Assembly (NCBI GenBank): GCA_003222245.1
Contig: QHVH01000017.1
Coordinates: 1 to 64,000 of the forward strand
Reading direction: 5' to 3'
Source of the DNA: Blastocatellia bacterium AA13
GTDB taxonomy: Bacteria; Acidobacteriota; Blastocatellia; UBA7656
Length of the DNA stretch: 64,000 bases
Under the pieces are notes generated by a model. The model worked only from the letters and a program-made list of their open reading frames with translations, was not told where the DNA came from and searched no databases. The translations under genes and the position numbers were made by a program. Positions 25,142 to 34,338 of this stretch are shown piece by piece (positions within the stretch are counted from its first letter, which is position 1; every line of letters begins with the position of its first letter).

Positions 25142-25190
25142 GGCGCCCGACACCCGCCTGACGCTTGGGACCTGACACCTGGCGCCTGGG
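25142..25190. repeat. Imperfect CTGACACCTGG-type short repeats
   Basis: Within the 24802-25357 gap, which has no supported gene, a run of degenerate units (CGACACCCG, CTGACGCTTGG, CTGACACCTGG, CGCCTGGG) follows one another. They look like remnants of a simple intergenic repeat. No function can be assigned. Confidence 0.35.
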
Positions 25191-25357
25191 TTTCCGAACA
25201 AACACTTGTGTTCTGTTCGAAAACCTACAAATCCGCAAAGCTCGTCTATTGGTTTTATGCGAGCAATACCGTATAGGTTTCAGACGACAGAGAAAACATA
25301 TTCATCAAAACGAAAACCTGGCTGAGGCTCAACTCGCCGGGACAAGGAGACGGAAAA

Positions 25358-25762
25358 ATGCTAATGAGTTTACGAATGTATATGGCGGCGGCGGTCGTAG
25401 TGCTCGGGGTGGTCGGGCTGTCAGCCTGTTCCATGGCCGAATTTCATCACGAGATGTTCGGGCGCCGATCAGATCCGCTCTCGGGGGAGTGGAACGCAAC
25501 ATTTAATCTAGAAGGCTACACCGCGCCTTTCGCGCTAAAGCTGAAACTCGAAGGCGACAGAGTGAGTGGAACCTGTGAGTCCGAACACACCGGGCCAGGT
25601 ACTCTTCGCAACGGGAAGTGGACGAATAACAAGTTGAGTTGCGATCTCGATTTCGCCTCTCACGAATCGATTGCTTTGACTGGAATACTCAAAGACGGCG
25701 TATTCAGCGGAGAGTTTCGCACCGAAGGAAGGCAAGGCTCGTGGGAGGCGCGAAAGAAATGA
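25358..25762 (+). CDS. Hypothetical lipoprotein
   Basis: A 134-residue protein. AAGGAG lies 8 bases before the ATG at 25358. The N-terminus has a hydrophobic signal ending in the lipobox GLSAC, so the mature protein should be lipid-anchored. The mature part (SGEWNATFNLEGYTAPFALKL, then DRVSGTCESEHTGPGTL and GILKDGVFSGEFRTEGRQG) has a repeating W/F-G-x-F β-strand pattern typical of small β-barrels seen after SGxW motifs. I do not recognise a specific family. The TetR gene follows on the same strand. Confidence 0.7.
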   Translation: MLMSLRMYMAAAVVVLGVVGLSACSMAEFHHEMFGRRSDPLSGEWNATFNLEGYTAPFALKLKLEGDRVSGTCESEHTGPGTLRNGKWTNNKLSCDLDFASHESIALTGILKDGVFSGEFRTEGRQGSWEARKK

Positions 25763-25909
25763 CCCGCGACGATACACATTAATAAACTGATTCTACGGGG
25801 CGGCCGTTCGCGCCGCCCTGTTGTAGAATCTCTCCATCGAGTAACCGACATAAACGTGGTAACCGGATGCATCTCGGCGCTTTCGACGCGGATACAGCCG
25901 TTCGTTCAT

Positions 25910-26590
25910 ATGAGCACCAAACCCAAAGAAGAAAAGAGAGAAGACCGCCGGGCCCGCAAGACAAAACGTTCATTAAGCGATGCGCTTACTCAGTTGATAC
26001 TCGAGAAGCGATATGACTCAATCACCGTACAGAACGTAATCGATCGCGCGGACGTGGGGCGCTCGACCTTCTACGCGCATTTCCGCGACAAGGAAGATCT
26101 CTTTTTGAGCAGTTGGGAGCAGTTGCTTGATCACTTCGTCGAAAATATCAAATGGGATGAAGCTGGATTACGCCGGTTTGTACCGGTGGAGGGGCTGTTC
26201 GCCCATATCAAGAATTTTCACCGCTTTTACGTAGCTCTGGTGAAATCGAGAAAGACCGATTTGATCTTCAAAAGCGGTCTTGAATATCTGACCAAGGCTA
26301 TAGACAACTCGCTTGTCGCCTCCTTAGCGGAAAAGGCGCAGCCGGCAGCGCCTACAGCAGTCATATCCCGCTACATCGCCGCGGAGATATTTGGTCTTCT
26401 CAAATGGTGGCTTGATCACAACATGCCATACACGCCTCAACGCATGAGCCAGATGTTCCATCAACTTGTTGTGCCCGGCCTGTTGTCGGCGCTTGCGGAA
26501 ACCAATATCAATGAGCGCATCGACAACTCATCCACCGAACTCCGGCACGTACACTTGCACGGCCCTTACGCGCACAAGAAGATCTCCTGA
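25910..26590 (+). CDS. TetR-family transcriptional regulator
   Basis: About 226 residues starting at ATG 25910 (MSTKPKEEKREDRRARKTKR); the longer GTG start at 25856 adds an unlikely leader. The DNA-binding domain is typical: LSDALTQLILEKRYDSITVQNVIDRADVGRSTFYAHFRDKEDLF. The C-terminal domain (residues about 75-200) resembles the TetR_C_33/DhaS-like type with WWLDHNMPYTPQRMSQMFHQLV. Ligand and targets are unknown. It converges on the M14 peptidase gene, with a strong hairpin between them. Confidence 0.9.
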   Translation: MSTKPKEEKREDRRARKTKRSLSDALTQLILEKRYDSITVQNVIDRADVGRSTFYAHFRDKEDLFLSSWEQLLDHFVENIKWDEAGLRRFVPVEGLFAHIKNFHRFYVALVKSRKTDLIFKSGLEYLTKAIDNSLVASLAEKAQPAAPTAVISRYIAAEIFGLLKWWLDHNMPYTPQRMSQMFHQLVVPGLLSALAETNINERIDNSSTELRHVHLHGPYAHKKIS

Positions 26591-26662
26591 TATGCTGCCG
26601 CCCTCACCTCATCGATGATGCCTCTCCGTATATGTCAGATTAACGAGCCGAGCGCACGTACA

Positions 26663-26694
26663 AAGGGCGGAGTCACATCGGTGACTCCGCCCTT
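26663..26694. terminator. Bidirectional terminator hairpin
   Basis: AAGGGCGGAGTCAC (26663-26676) pairs perfectly with GTGACTCCGCCCTT (26681-26694) around an ATCG loop. It lies between the convergent TetR and M14 peptidase genes and has A residues on one side and T residues on the other. Confidence 0.75.
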
Positions 26695-26728
26695 ATCATG
26701 CTGCACAGCACGGATGCTCGGGCGACCG

Positions 26729-29700
26729 CTACCGTTCCTCACGGCCCGCGGGAGTTTGTTGACCGCGTCCGCGGGGTTCCGAACGGCCTGCTCCAAGATT
26801 GTCATAGTTCAATGCGGCGTTGAACAACAGGAAAAAACTGCCCTGTGTCTGATGGCGCCACATCGGATTGACGGCAAACATCACTACGTGACCGCGCCCG
26901 ACTGGAACGTCAAGCACGGCAGGTTTCCCGGCAAGCTCATTTCCTCCAGCGAGCATTCCGCTTATGAGCAGGTTCTTCTCATCCGGAACAAACCTGAGGA
27001 CGACGCGAGGACGCATGTTCGGAGGCACGACCAACGGCCCGAGTTGCTGCCGCACTTCGTCAGGGATCCCGTCTTCATTTCGCTGCGGGGGAGCCGCTGG
27101 AGCTGTAGCTCGCGGCATGGCCTGGACGATATCCGGATCGCTCAGACTTCCGCGCCCCGAGGGACGTGGTCCCCCCGCGGCTGCTCCACCACCGCCTCCG
27201 CCGCCGCCGCCTCCTCCTCCAAATCCGCCCCCGCCCGCTGCAACCTGGAGCAACGGCGCTTGATTGAAGTAGACCGCGAGCGAATCGCCGTAGCCGTACG
27301 CGATCGGGCTCTTACGATCGGCGAACGTCGCATTGTACACGGAGCCTCGAGCCTGAAGCTGGCGGCTTTCGGTTATGCTTACGCCGGTCGTGATTCCGTA
27401 GTCGATCGGTATGGCCGCGATACCCCCTACGGAAACGAAGAGACCGCCTTCGTCAATGAACTTCTGAAGGTTCAGCACGCCTCGTAGCTCCATGCCGCCG
27501 CGCATGTCCGCGGTCTGATCGGGAGACAAACCGAAATTAGGAGTGATGTCGGATTTCTGCCATGGAATCGGATCGCCGCGCTTCGGTGTGCCGTTTACTA
27601 TCGTTTGAGCCGATCCGAATACAGGCGGGAAGATAATCACGTCGTACTTCTGACGCAGATTCAACGTCTCGCGCAGCTCGTGGTCGGATATGTACGAGTA
27701 AGGAATCTGGAAGCGGTCGAACTCGACCCGGAACCAGCCCTCATTCTGAGTATTGGTCCAGGTGTGCACGATCGCGATTCGCGGCACGGCGACTTCGTGA
27801 GTCTTGACCTCGGGCAGCTTGTCGACCGCCTGCGCGGTCAATCCCAACTCGGTCACCGTAGACTCGAGCCTCTGCTTCAAGTCGGACGGGTTTCCTTCGG
27901 TCTTGATGACAAAAGAGCCCGCATTGAACTGTTGATCGCCGATCTTGAAGCCATCTTCGGCAGCGCCGATCTTCACGTCTTTCAGCTTGAACCGAAGCGT
28001 CGCCAGCGTGTTGTCCGTGTTGTGATTGATGATGTAGCCAGCCGTGGAAGCGCCCTCGAGGCGCCCTCGCACTTTTGCATCGCCGGTGAGCATCACCATC
28101 GGAGTATCCAAAACGCTCTTCTCGGTCACTCTAACTGTCTTTACATTGCGAAGCGCTCCCAGAGTCCATCCGGTGTCGTCATAGGGCCGCGGGTCGTTCA
28201 CGTTGTAGTACTGTGTGTCCATCAACATGTCGGCCATACGCGAATAAGGCTGATCCATTCGGATTATGTAAGAGCCGGCCGGGAACTTCTGATCTTTTGC
28301 GGTGAACTCTTTTGTAGCGGTATTGACTTCCACTCCCATCAATCTCAGAAGGTTGACCGTATCGGCCGCCTCGACCGGACGCGGCGTGTCGCCGGGGATC
28401 ACCCACGCGGCCGGACCTTCGTTGGAGGCCTTTGCAATCGAGCGCTTGCTCTTTAGATAAAAGTTATTCAGAAATCGGTCTTTGTTGTTGGCTACGTAAT
28501 TCATCGCGAACAGGATTGCCGACTCCTGCAGATTGATGTTGTTGCGTATCGACCATTTTACGCGCGGCAGCGGCGGATTGGGCCTGAACCAGTCGCGCTG
28601 GGATTGAGGCCCCACATTTCGCTCTCCGGTATCGGCCCCATTCCCGCCAAAAGTCTCATAGAATCGGCCGATAGAATTGTGGCCGTTCGCGACGTAAAAC
28701 ATATAGTTCGGGGCCCAGCCGTCATAGAACCCATGCGTCCAAACGCCCGGTACACCGCGCTTGGTCATCTCTTCAATTTCGTGATAAGCGAGCACGTGCC
28801 ATTCGTCAATCACTATCGGGTCGAGCCACGCGTTATAAGGCCCGGTGCCTGTGGATGTGTAGAGAAACGGAACTGATTCGTGCAGGTCGTGCAGAACTAC
28901 CGGATGGTAGTCGAGAAACGTCCTCATCATGTTTCGCGTCAGGGCGAGCGCCATCCCGAGTCCATCGCGATTGTTATCGTGTGCTACGTATTTGCCCCAG
29001 TAGAGCAATGGAGGCGCGGCCTTTCCCGGATTGGCTTTGCGATAGTAATACTGATCGACGGCCCGGTCGCGCCCATCTACCTCAAGCGCGGGTGTGATCA
29101 TTACGACAACGTTCTTGCGAATTGCATCGATGAACGGGCTGTCTTCAACCGCAAGCCGATAGGCAAGCTCCATCAACATCTCCGGCGAGCCAGTCTCGGG
29201 CGAGTGAATAGAACCCGACGCCCAGTACAGCGCCTTCCCTTCCCCGATCAACTGCTGGGCTTCGGCGTCGTTGATCTTGCGAGGATCAGCCAGCCTCGCC
29301 GTGATTTCTTTGTAGCGATCAAGCTTGGCGACATTGGCTTCGTCGGAGACGACCACGAGCATTTGCTCCTTGCCATCTTCTGAACGCTCGGGAGCGGTAA
29401 AGCACCGGACGCGCGGCGTCGCCTTCTCGAGCTCCCTGAAGTAGCGATAAAGATCTTTCGTGTAGGTCAGTTTGTCGGGAGTGCCTACGATATACCCGAG
29501 GACTTTTTCCGGCGTCGGAATCTTGTCCGACGCTGGCAGGTGGTTCACCAGTTCGGTCAGAAAGAACGGCTCGGTTGTGTACTCTTTTATTTTCTTTGTG
29601 TAACCCTCGTCGTCGGTTTGAGCGGTCGCGGGCTTGGTTTTTCCGTTCTTTTGCGGGGTCGCGCCACTGATTGGGAACGCAGTAGCGAACATCGCAAATA

Positions 29701-29752
29701 CCGTTGCCAGCGCGCACGCCTTGCAGGTCGCAAGCAAGCGTCCTCGGTTCAT
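26729..29752 (-). CDS. Large secreted M14-type zinc carboxypeptidase family protein
   Basis: About 1007 residues from ATG 29752, chosen because GGAGG lies 5 bases upstream. A signal peptide (CKACALATVFAMFATAFPISG) leads to a peptidase M14-like domain: IHSPETGSPEMLMELAYRLA gives the H-x2-E zinc site, and VVLHDLHESVPF with downstream FYETFGG gives later ligands and a possible catalytic Glu. The C-terminal half is a long region with a ThuA/glutamine-amidotransferase-like part (VIIFPPVFGSAQTIVNG). A Gly-rich run (GGGGFGGGGGGGGGGGG) interrupts it near residue 875. It probably acts on peptides in the periplasm or outside. Gene stands alone, convergent with TetR. Confidence 0.85.
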   Translation of the reverse strand: MNRGRLLATCKACALATVFAMFATAFPISGATPQKNGKTKPATAQTDDEGYTKKIKEYTTEPFFLTELVNHLPASDKIPTPEKVLGYIVGTPDKLTYTKDLYRYFRELEKATPRVRCFTAPERSEDGKEQMLVVVSDEANVAKLDRYKEITARLADPRKINDAEAQQLIGEGKALYWASGSIHSPETGSPEMLMELAYRLAVEDSPFIDAIRKNVVVMITPALEVDGRDRAVDQYYYRKANPGKAAPPLLYWGKYVAHDNNRDGLGMALALTRNMMRTFLDYHPVVLHDLHESVPFLYTSTGTGPYNAWLDPIVIDEWHVLAYHEIEEMTKRGVPGVWTHGFYDGWAPNYMFYVANGHNSIGRFYETFGGNGADTGERNVGPQSQRDWFRPNPPLPRVKWSIRNNINLQESAILFAMNYVANNKDRFLNNFYLKSKRSIAKASNEGPAAWVIPGDTPRPVEAADTVNLLRLMGVEVNTATKEFTAKDQKFPAGSYIIRMDQPYSRMADMLMDTQYYNVNDPRPYDDTGWTLGALRNVKTVRVTEKSVLDTPMVMLTGDAKVRGRLEGASTAGYIINHNTDNTLATLRFKLKDVKIGAAEDGFKIGDQQFNAGSFVIKTEGNPSDLKQRLESTVTELGLTAQAVDKLPEVKTHEVAVPRIAIVHTWTNTQNEGWFRVEFDRFQIPYSYISDHELRETLNLRQKYDVIIFPPVFGSAQTIVNGTPKRGDPIPWQKSDITPNFGLSPDQTADMRGGMELRGVLNLQKFIDEGGLFVSVGGIAAIPIDYGITTGVSITESRQLQARGSVYNATFADRKSPIAYGYGDSLAVYFNQAPLLQVAAGGGGFGGGGGGGGGGGGAAAGGPRPSGRGSLSDPDIVQAMPRATAPAAPPQRNEDGIPDEVRQQLGPLVVPPNMRPRVVLRFVPDEKNLLISGMLAGGNELAGKPAVLDVPVGRGHVVMFAVNPMWRHQTQGSFFLLFNAALNYDNLGAGRSEPRGRGQQTPAGREER

Positions 29753-30039
29753 GGTCTCCTCCATCGAATCGAATTCTTTAACTTACAAGGTAACGGAGAT
29801 GTGAAATAGGGATAGACAGAATACACAGGACGACTGCGACTCGCAATCGATCCGGTCTACTCGGCTCATCCCTTGTGTGATTCGGAGATTTATCTGGCGG
29901 GGCGTGTTCGCGTCCGCGCCAGTGGAAGCACGGCCGCGAGCCCGCCCGCCTGGCTGCTAAGACATGAGAAGCTACCGCGCGGTTACAAGAAAAAAGCCGC
30001 GAATCTCAATGGCCGAATCTCATCCTGGTAACGGAAGTC

Positions 30040-31188
30040 TCAGGCCGGGTGAGCGTCCATCACTTCTCGAAAGATGTTAACGAAGAGTTTCATCTCGGCC
30101 ATCGTTCCCAATCCCACCCTCATATCAGTAGGCACGGACGGGAACAAGCGGCTCACCAGCACGTGACGCTCTTTGAGCGCTTCTACTATAGGTTTTGCCG
30201 GACGTCCCAGTTCGATCATGACGAAATTGGCGGCCGTCGGAATGTAGGTCCGACCCATCGCCTGTATCTCTTTATACATGTAATCTCGAACTTCGACATT
30301 TTGCTTACGGACGTGCGCGACGAACGTGTCATCTTTCAAAACGGCCAGGGCAGCCGCGGTGGCGATCTGGTTGGGACTGTTGCCAAGGCGGTAGCCGGTC
30401 ATTTTCTTGATCAGGTCCTTGCGGCCGATCGCATAGCCGACTCGTAATCCCGCCATTCCATAAACTTTCGAAAATGTGTGAGAGACGACTACAGGCAGAC
30501 CTTCTTTGACGTACCGCAGGCAGCTTTCATAACGATCGGTATCGACGTAGTCGTAATAAGCCTCGTCGGCCAGCAGCGTCACGCCTCGAGGAATCTTGTG
30601 GACGAACCGCTCGACCTGCTCCTTTTCCACAAAAGAGCCCGCCGGATTGGACGGGTTGCAAAAGAAGATCATCCCCGCCCCGGTCGACGCCGCGTGGAGC
30701 ATCTTCGGAAGATCGTGTTTGTGCTCCGCATTCAAAGGAACTTTGATTGAGCGGGCGTGGATGAGCGGACAATACGAGACGACCGCTTCATAGGTGGGCT
30801 CGGCAACTACCGCCGCGCGTCGCGGCGAGCAAAACGCCTGAGTGGCCAGTCGGAGCAGCTCCAGCGAGCCGTTCCCCAGCAGAATATTCTCTTTGTCGAC
30901 GCCGTGTTTTTTCGCTAAGGCCTCGACCAGAGCATTCGGCTCTTCGATCGGGTATCGATTCGGCTTTCCCGTTGCGGCCGCGCGGACAGCATCAACGGCG
31001 CCCGGATGCAGGCCGTATGAGCTCTCGTTGCGATGGAGCCTCAGAGGTTCGGTCTCTGATAGCGGGCTCACTGCCGTCGCCGGAGCGCTCACGGCGAGCC
31101 CCTTGTCGAGAATCGACGGCAACACAAGCCCGACTGAAGCAGCGTTCGCGATGAAGCTGCGCCTGGTCACACCTGATGCTCTTTTCAT
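30040..31188 (-). CDS. Tat-exported histidinol-phosphate-aminotransferase-like PLP enzyme
   Basis: A 382-residue fold-type I aminotransferase. The N-terminus carries a twin-arginine signal (VTRRSFIANAASVGLVLPSIL), which sends the folded enzyme across the membrane. The catalytic region is intact: NPSNPAGSFVEKE, LADEAYYDYV and SHTFSKVYGMAGLRVGYAIG with the PLP-binding Lys. Best resemblance is to HisC/Cobc-type enzymes, but a periplasmic location excludes a normal histidine-synthesis role. GGAGG stands 8 bases before the ATG. Its extracytoplasmic substrate is unknown. Confidence 0.88.
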   Translation of the reverse strand: MKRASGVTRRSFIANAASVGLVLPSILDKGLAVSAPATAVSPLSETEPLRLHRNESSYGLHPGAVDAVRAAATGKPNRYPIEEPNALVEALAKKHGVDKENILLGNGSLELLRLATQAFCSPRRAAVVAEPTYEAVVSYCPLIHARSIKVPLNAEHKHDLPKMLHAASTGAGMIFFCNPSNPAGSFVEKEQVERFVHKIPRGVTLLADEAYYDYVDTDRYESCLRYVKEGLPVVVSHTFSKVYGMAGLRVGYAIGRKDLIKKMTGYRLGNSPNQIATAAALAVLKDDTFVAHVRKQNVEVRDYMYKEIQAMGRTYIPTAANFVMIELGRPAKPIVEALKERHVLVSRLFPSVPTDMRVGLGTMAEMKLFVNIFREVMDAHPA

Positions 31189-31550
31189 AATAGATTCCTC
31201 CCGATTGCGCGGGATATTACCAAAGCGATTGGGCAGGACACAATGCGGTTAGACCGGATCAATGGGACTTCACATAGTCCATGCAATGCTGGACGATTCT
31301 AACGTGAGCCGAGCTGGAGCTAAAATTCAGTTCTTCGTGTTTCCGAAGCCAGGAAAACGAGGATTAAGAGAATCGCCCGCGTTCGCTTTGGTGCAACGGC
31401 GTTCAATCGCAAGCGGCGACCTCACCTCGGAGAACGGGCGGCAGGTCGGCAGGGTAGAATACTATCCTGCCGCCGTGAACTCACGATCGGTGATTCCAGC
31501 AACATCGCAAACGCCGTAAAAGCGATCTCGATAGCCTAAGCTACGCCTGC
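31189..31550. other. Intergenic region with hairpin at 31447-31472
   Basis: CGGCAGG (31447-31453) pairs with CCTGCCG (31466-31472), and the inner GTAG/CTAT extends the stem with a wobble pair. It lies 79 bases after the HU-actin gene and may end that operon's transcript, although there is no U-run. The region also holds the upstream part of the aminotransferase gene. No gene seen. Confidence 0.5.
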
Positions 31551-32897
31551 CTATGCGTCGTACAGCGCCGCGATCAGGCAGCCTCGCGCAGTCGCGGTGA
31601 GCGGTGCGTCGGCCAGTCTGATATCGGACAGCGGCAGCGGGAATCCGTCGCGCTCGATCGTCTGTCGGAACCGGTCGATGAACCCTTTGGGCTTGGCTGT
31701 GCCGCCGCTTACGACGATTGGAATCGGCTTTTCGATCTTCGGCAGATTCTTGGTCGCCGCTATCTCGCCTCTCAGGCCTTCGACGAGCGAAAGAATGACA
31801 TCTTCGTAATAAACCTGAAGCGCGCTCTCGTACTTGTTGCGAGGCTCGCGGATAAGGTCGATGCCTTCTTCCTTGATAGCTCGGATTCGCGTCGGAGTTT
31901 CGCCCGTAACCGAAGCAACGCTGCGATCGATGTAGTCTCCGGCCTTGCCGATGCTGAAGGTCAATACCGGAAGAGACATGAAAGCGAGCGCTACGTTGCA
32001 CATCCCGCCTCCGCAGCTTATGCCGATGCCGCTGAAGTTCTCGGACTCGAGCTCCGAGTAGACCACGGCCATGCCTTCGTTGATTGCTCTGGCGTTGTAG
32101 CCAAGCGATTCAAGCATGTTCTGAAGCATCGCTTCGTGGTAGACCAGATCGGTGGAACCGCCGTCGCGAAGAGGACCCGGAACGCTGAACCTGAGATTCT
32201 CGCCTCTCTTAGTCTTCTTTATAAGCTGTTCGACTATGGCTTCCATCACCGGCAGCGAGTATTCCTCGGTCGGATTCAGAGTGCCGTTGAGCATCGGCCT
32301 GCGAACTTCCGCGTTGAAGAAGTTGGCGAACCGCGCCGCCTCATTGCCGAAGATCTGGAGAGAACTGCCGCCGTTCAACTGATAGGTGACGTTATTCTGC
32401 TTCAGGATGTTCTCGGTGAATTTCGAGTACGGCACCGAAACAAACGCGTTCAGCTCCGCGTTCGTCTTGACGCTCTCGGCCGATCCGTTGGCCAGCACCA
32501 GGCGGCTGGTTCCCACATCAAGCCCCAGCGCCGAGTTCGTCGTCGGAGTGACTTCGTTCGAATTGTCGTTCTTCTTGTCCATTTTGCCTCCAATTGTAAG
32601 TTCTATCTCGCTGTTAGATTGGGGCTCAGTGTTCAGGATGGCGACTCCTTTTCGGGTCGCCTTTAATCTAACGGCCTTGCCGGACGGAATCGGGCGGGGA
32701 CCAGTTCCGTTCGGTGGAAGCAGACCGCTTCGTTTTGGTTTCAATTCAAGCCTGCCGAGATCCGTGATCAGAACCGAATCCTCGGCTTCCAAACTGATTT
32801 TGATGGCCGCCAGCGTAGCTTCTACGCCGCGCAACGAAGCCGCTTTGTTCAGGCCCGTGCGCTTCTCCACTTCGGCGATCAAATCAGCCTTGTTCAT
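31551..32897 (-). CDS. HU DNA-binding domain fused in frame to an actin-like ATPase
   Basis: A 448-residue single frame. Residues 1-90 are a complete HU/IHF-type domain: MNKADLIAEVEKRTGLNKAA, LITDLGRLELKPKRSG and IPSGKAVRLKATRKGVAIL. Residues 106-448 form an actin-like (MreB/ParM superfamily) ATPase: ALGLDVGTSRLVLAN (phosphate-1), then NEGMAVVYSELE and GIGISCGGGMCNVAL (phosphate-2 region), then PIVVSGGTAKPKG (adenosine motif). Met106 is preceded by GGAGG four bases upstream, so a free actin could also be made from the same mRNA. It is the last gene of an operon after a SPOR protein and an amidase, suggesting a link between nucleoid and cell-wall division. I know of no described system with this fusion. 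Confidence 0.85.
   Translation of the reverse strand: MNKADLIAEVEKRTGLNKAASLRGVEATLAAIKISLEAEDSVLITDLGRLELKPKRSGLLPPNGTGPRPIPSGKAVRLKATRKGVAILNTEPQSNSEIELTIGGKMDKKNDNSNEVTPTTNSALGLDVGTSRLVLANGSAESVKTNAELNAFVSVPYSKFTENILKQNNVTYQLNGGSSLQIFGNEAARFANFFNAEVRRPMLNGTLNPTEEYSLPVMEAIVEQLIKKTKRGENLRFSVPGPLRDGGSTDLVYHEAMLQNMLESLGYNARAINEGMAVVYSELESENFSGIGISCGGGMCNVALAFMSLPVLTFSIGKAGDYIDRSVASVTGETPTRIRAIKEEGIDLIREPRNKYESALQVYYEDVILSLVEGLRGEIAATKNLPKIEKPIPIVVSGGTAKPKGFIDRFRQTIERDGFPLPLSDIRLADAPLTATARGCLIAALYDA
32580..32591 (-). promoter_or_regulatory. Internal ribosome-binding site and start within the HU-actin fusion
   Basis: GGAGG at 32591-32587 (minus strand), four bases, then ATG at 32582. It lies exactly at the junction of the HU linker and the actin domain and would start MDKKNDNSNE. 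In the fused reading the same bases encode the linker residues GGK. Confidence 0.6.
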
Positions 32898-32933
32898 AAC
32901 TGCTGGTTGAGCGAGCCGGCGGTGAGACCGTCA

Positions 32934-34325
32934 TCACTCAGCCTGCTCCGATTCGCCGCGCGCTCGCTCGCGATCGAGAGCATGTTGCATCGCATAAGCG
33001 CGCTGGAAATCGCTCCATAAGGCGGCGCGCTCCTGCTCGACGCTTATACCATCCCTTGAGGCGGACTCTTTCAGTTTCGCCTCGGCCTGATCCAGCCCGG
33101 GCCATCGGCTCCCGCCGGCCGAAGCCACGTATGCCTGATCGTAAGTGAATCCGAACCGTGATACCGCTACTAGCTCGCTACTGCTCTTGTTGCTCAGTCC
33201 TAATGCTTCAAACGGAAACCCCGAAACCCAATCCGTGTGATAACCCATCAGCTTGTTCGAAGGATTGACCGAAACCAGTCCGTGAGTCACGCAGGCTTCG
33301 TCGGCGATCCCGTACTTCGATCGCAAAACCGCCGTGAGCGTTCGCGCCGCCATGATCTGCGGTTCGTTGATCGCATCGGGTCCAATCGCCGCGCCCGGCT
33401 CGTATTTGCCTTCGAAACAAACGCCGATGAAGCTCGCGCTGAGATTGACATAAATGTTCTTTCCAACGCTCCATAGCGAGTTTCCCGCGTGATTGGCGGC
33501 GTATTCATCGCGCACCACGCGGTAGGTGCGGCCGAAGCGGTCGATTACGTAATTGTACAAGCGGTGTTCGCGCGAGTACTCGAGGAGCCCTCGAGACGCA
33601 TGCTTGAGCGAAGAGTTGTTTCGGTCGTTGAACGGTACTATATCGCTTTCCGAGATGTGAAAAACGATGCCGACTGGTTTGCTCGCGATATCGGTGTTAG
33701 CCGGAAGCTCGGATGTTCGATCGAGCTTGAATGTAAAAAAGCGCCGGACATCTCCGACAATTTCCATTTCGGTCAATATTCGGGCCCCGTTGCTATAGAA
33801 CTCGTATCCGTCGCCGCTCTCAGCGAGCCAGACTTTTTCAGGCGGGAGTCCGGCGGTCGAACCCATCGCGGAAATGGCCTTGACCGCTTCCGAGCCGTCG
33901 CGCTTCGCGATGTGGTTTGGCGATGAACCGTTCATTTCTTTTGCTTCGGTCGAGACCGAAAGGGATGCCGATATTCTGCCGACGACGTATACCGCGCCGA
34001 TTCCAAACGAAAACGCGACCACGAGCGCCGCCGCATAAACGGCGACTCTAAGCTTGTAGAGCAGCGCCGTTAGTTTCAGCGAAAACGGCAGCTTCGTTTC
34101 AACCGGCAGGTATTTCGATACTTCAACGACCAGCACCGCGCGCTCGCGCAGCGAACCGACAAATGGAACCCTGTTCAACCAGCGCTGCCAGGCCGCGCTG
34201 GGAGCCTGCCGCGTATTCAGCATCGTTCTCAGGAACTTCAAGCGCTGGCCCGGCGAGGCGATGTACCGCGAGTAGCGGTCCACCGTCTTTGTATAAACCG
34301 GATCCCGGTGATTGAACTCCTGCAT
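32934..34325 (-). CDS. Membrane-anchored N-acetylmuramoyl-L-alanine amidase (amidase_2 type)
   Basis: A 463-residue protein. Residues about 1-85 are cytoplasmic (SAAWQRWLNRVPFVGSLRERA), a membrane helix lies near 90-118 (AAVYAAALVVAFSFGIGAVYVVG), and the periplasmic part has an amidase_2/PGRP-like fold: IVFHISESDIVPF, YNYVIDRFGRTYRVVRDE, AANHAGNS, and ACVTHGLVSVNPSNK..GYHTDW. His residues at these sites fit the zinc-amidase pattern, which cuts the bond between MurNAc and the stem peptide. GAGG stands 7 bases before the ATG. It is the middle gene of the SPOR-amidase-HU-actin operon (gaps 13 and 36 bases), so septal wall splitting is the likely role. Confidence 0.8.
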   Translation of the reverse strand: MQEFNHRDPVYTKTVDRYSRYIASPGQRLKFLRTMLNTRQAPSAAWQRWLNRVPFVGSLRERAVLVVEVSKYLPVETKLPFSLKLTALLYKLRVAVYAAALVVAFSFGIGAVYVVGRISASLSVSTEAKEMNGSSPNHIAKRDGSEAVKAISAMGSTAGLPPEKVWLAESGDGYEFYSNGARILTEMEIVGDVRRFFTFKLDRTSELPANTDIASKPVGIVFHISESDIVPFNDRNNSSLKHASRGLLEYSREHRLYNYVIDRFGRTYRVVRDEYAANHAGNSLWSVGKNIYVNLSASFIGVCFEGKYEPGAAIGPDAINEPQIMAARTLTAVLRSKYGIADEACVTHGLVSVNPSNKLMGYHTDWVSGFPFEALGLSNKSSSELVAVSRFGFTYDQAYVASAGGSRWPGLDQAEAKLKESASRDGISVEQERAALWSDFQRAYAMQHALDRERARGESEQAE

Positions 34326-34338
34326 CGATCTTCCTCTG

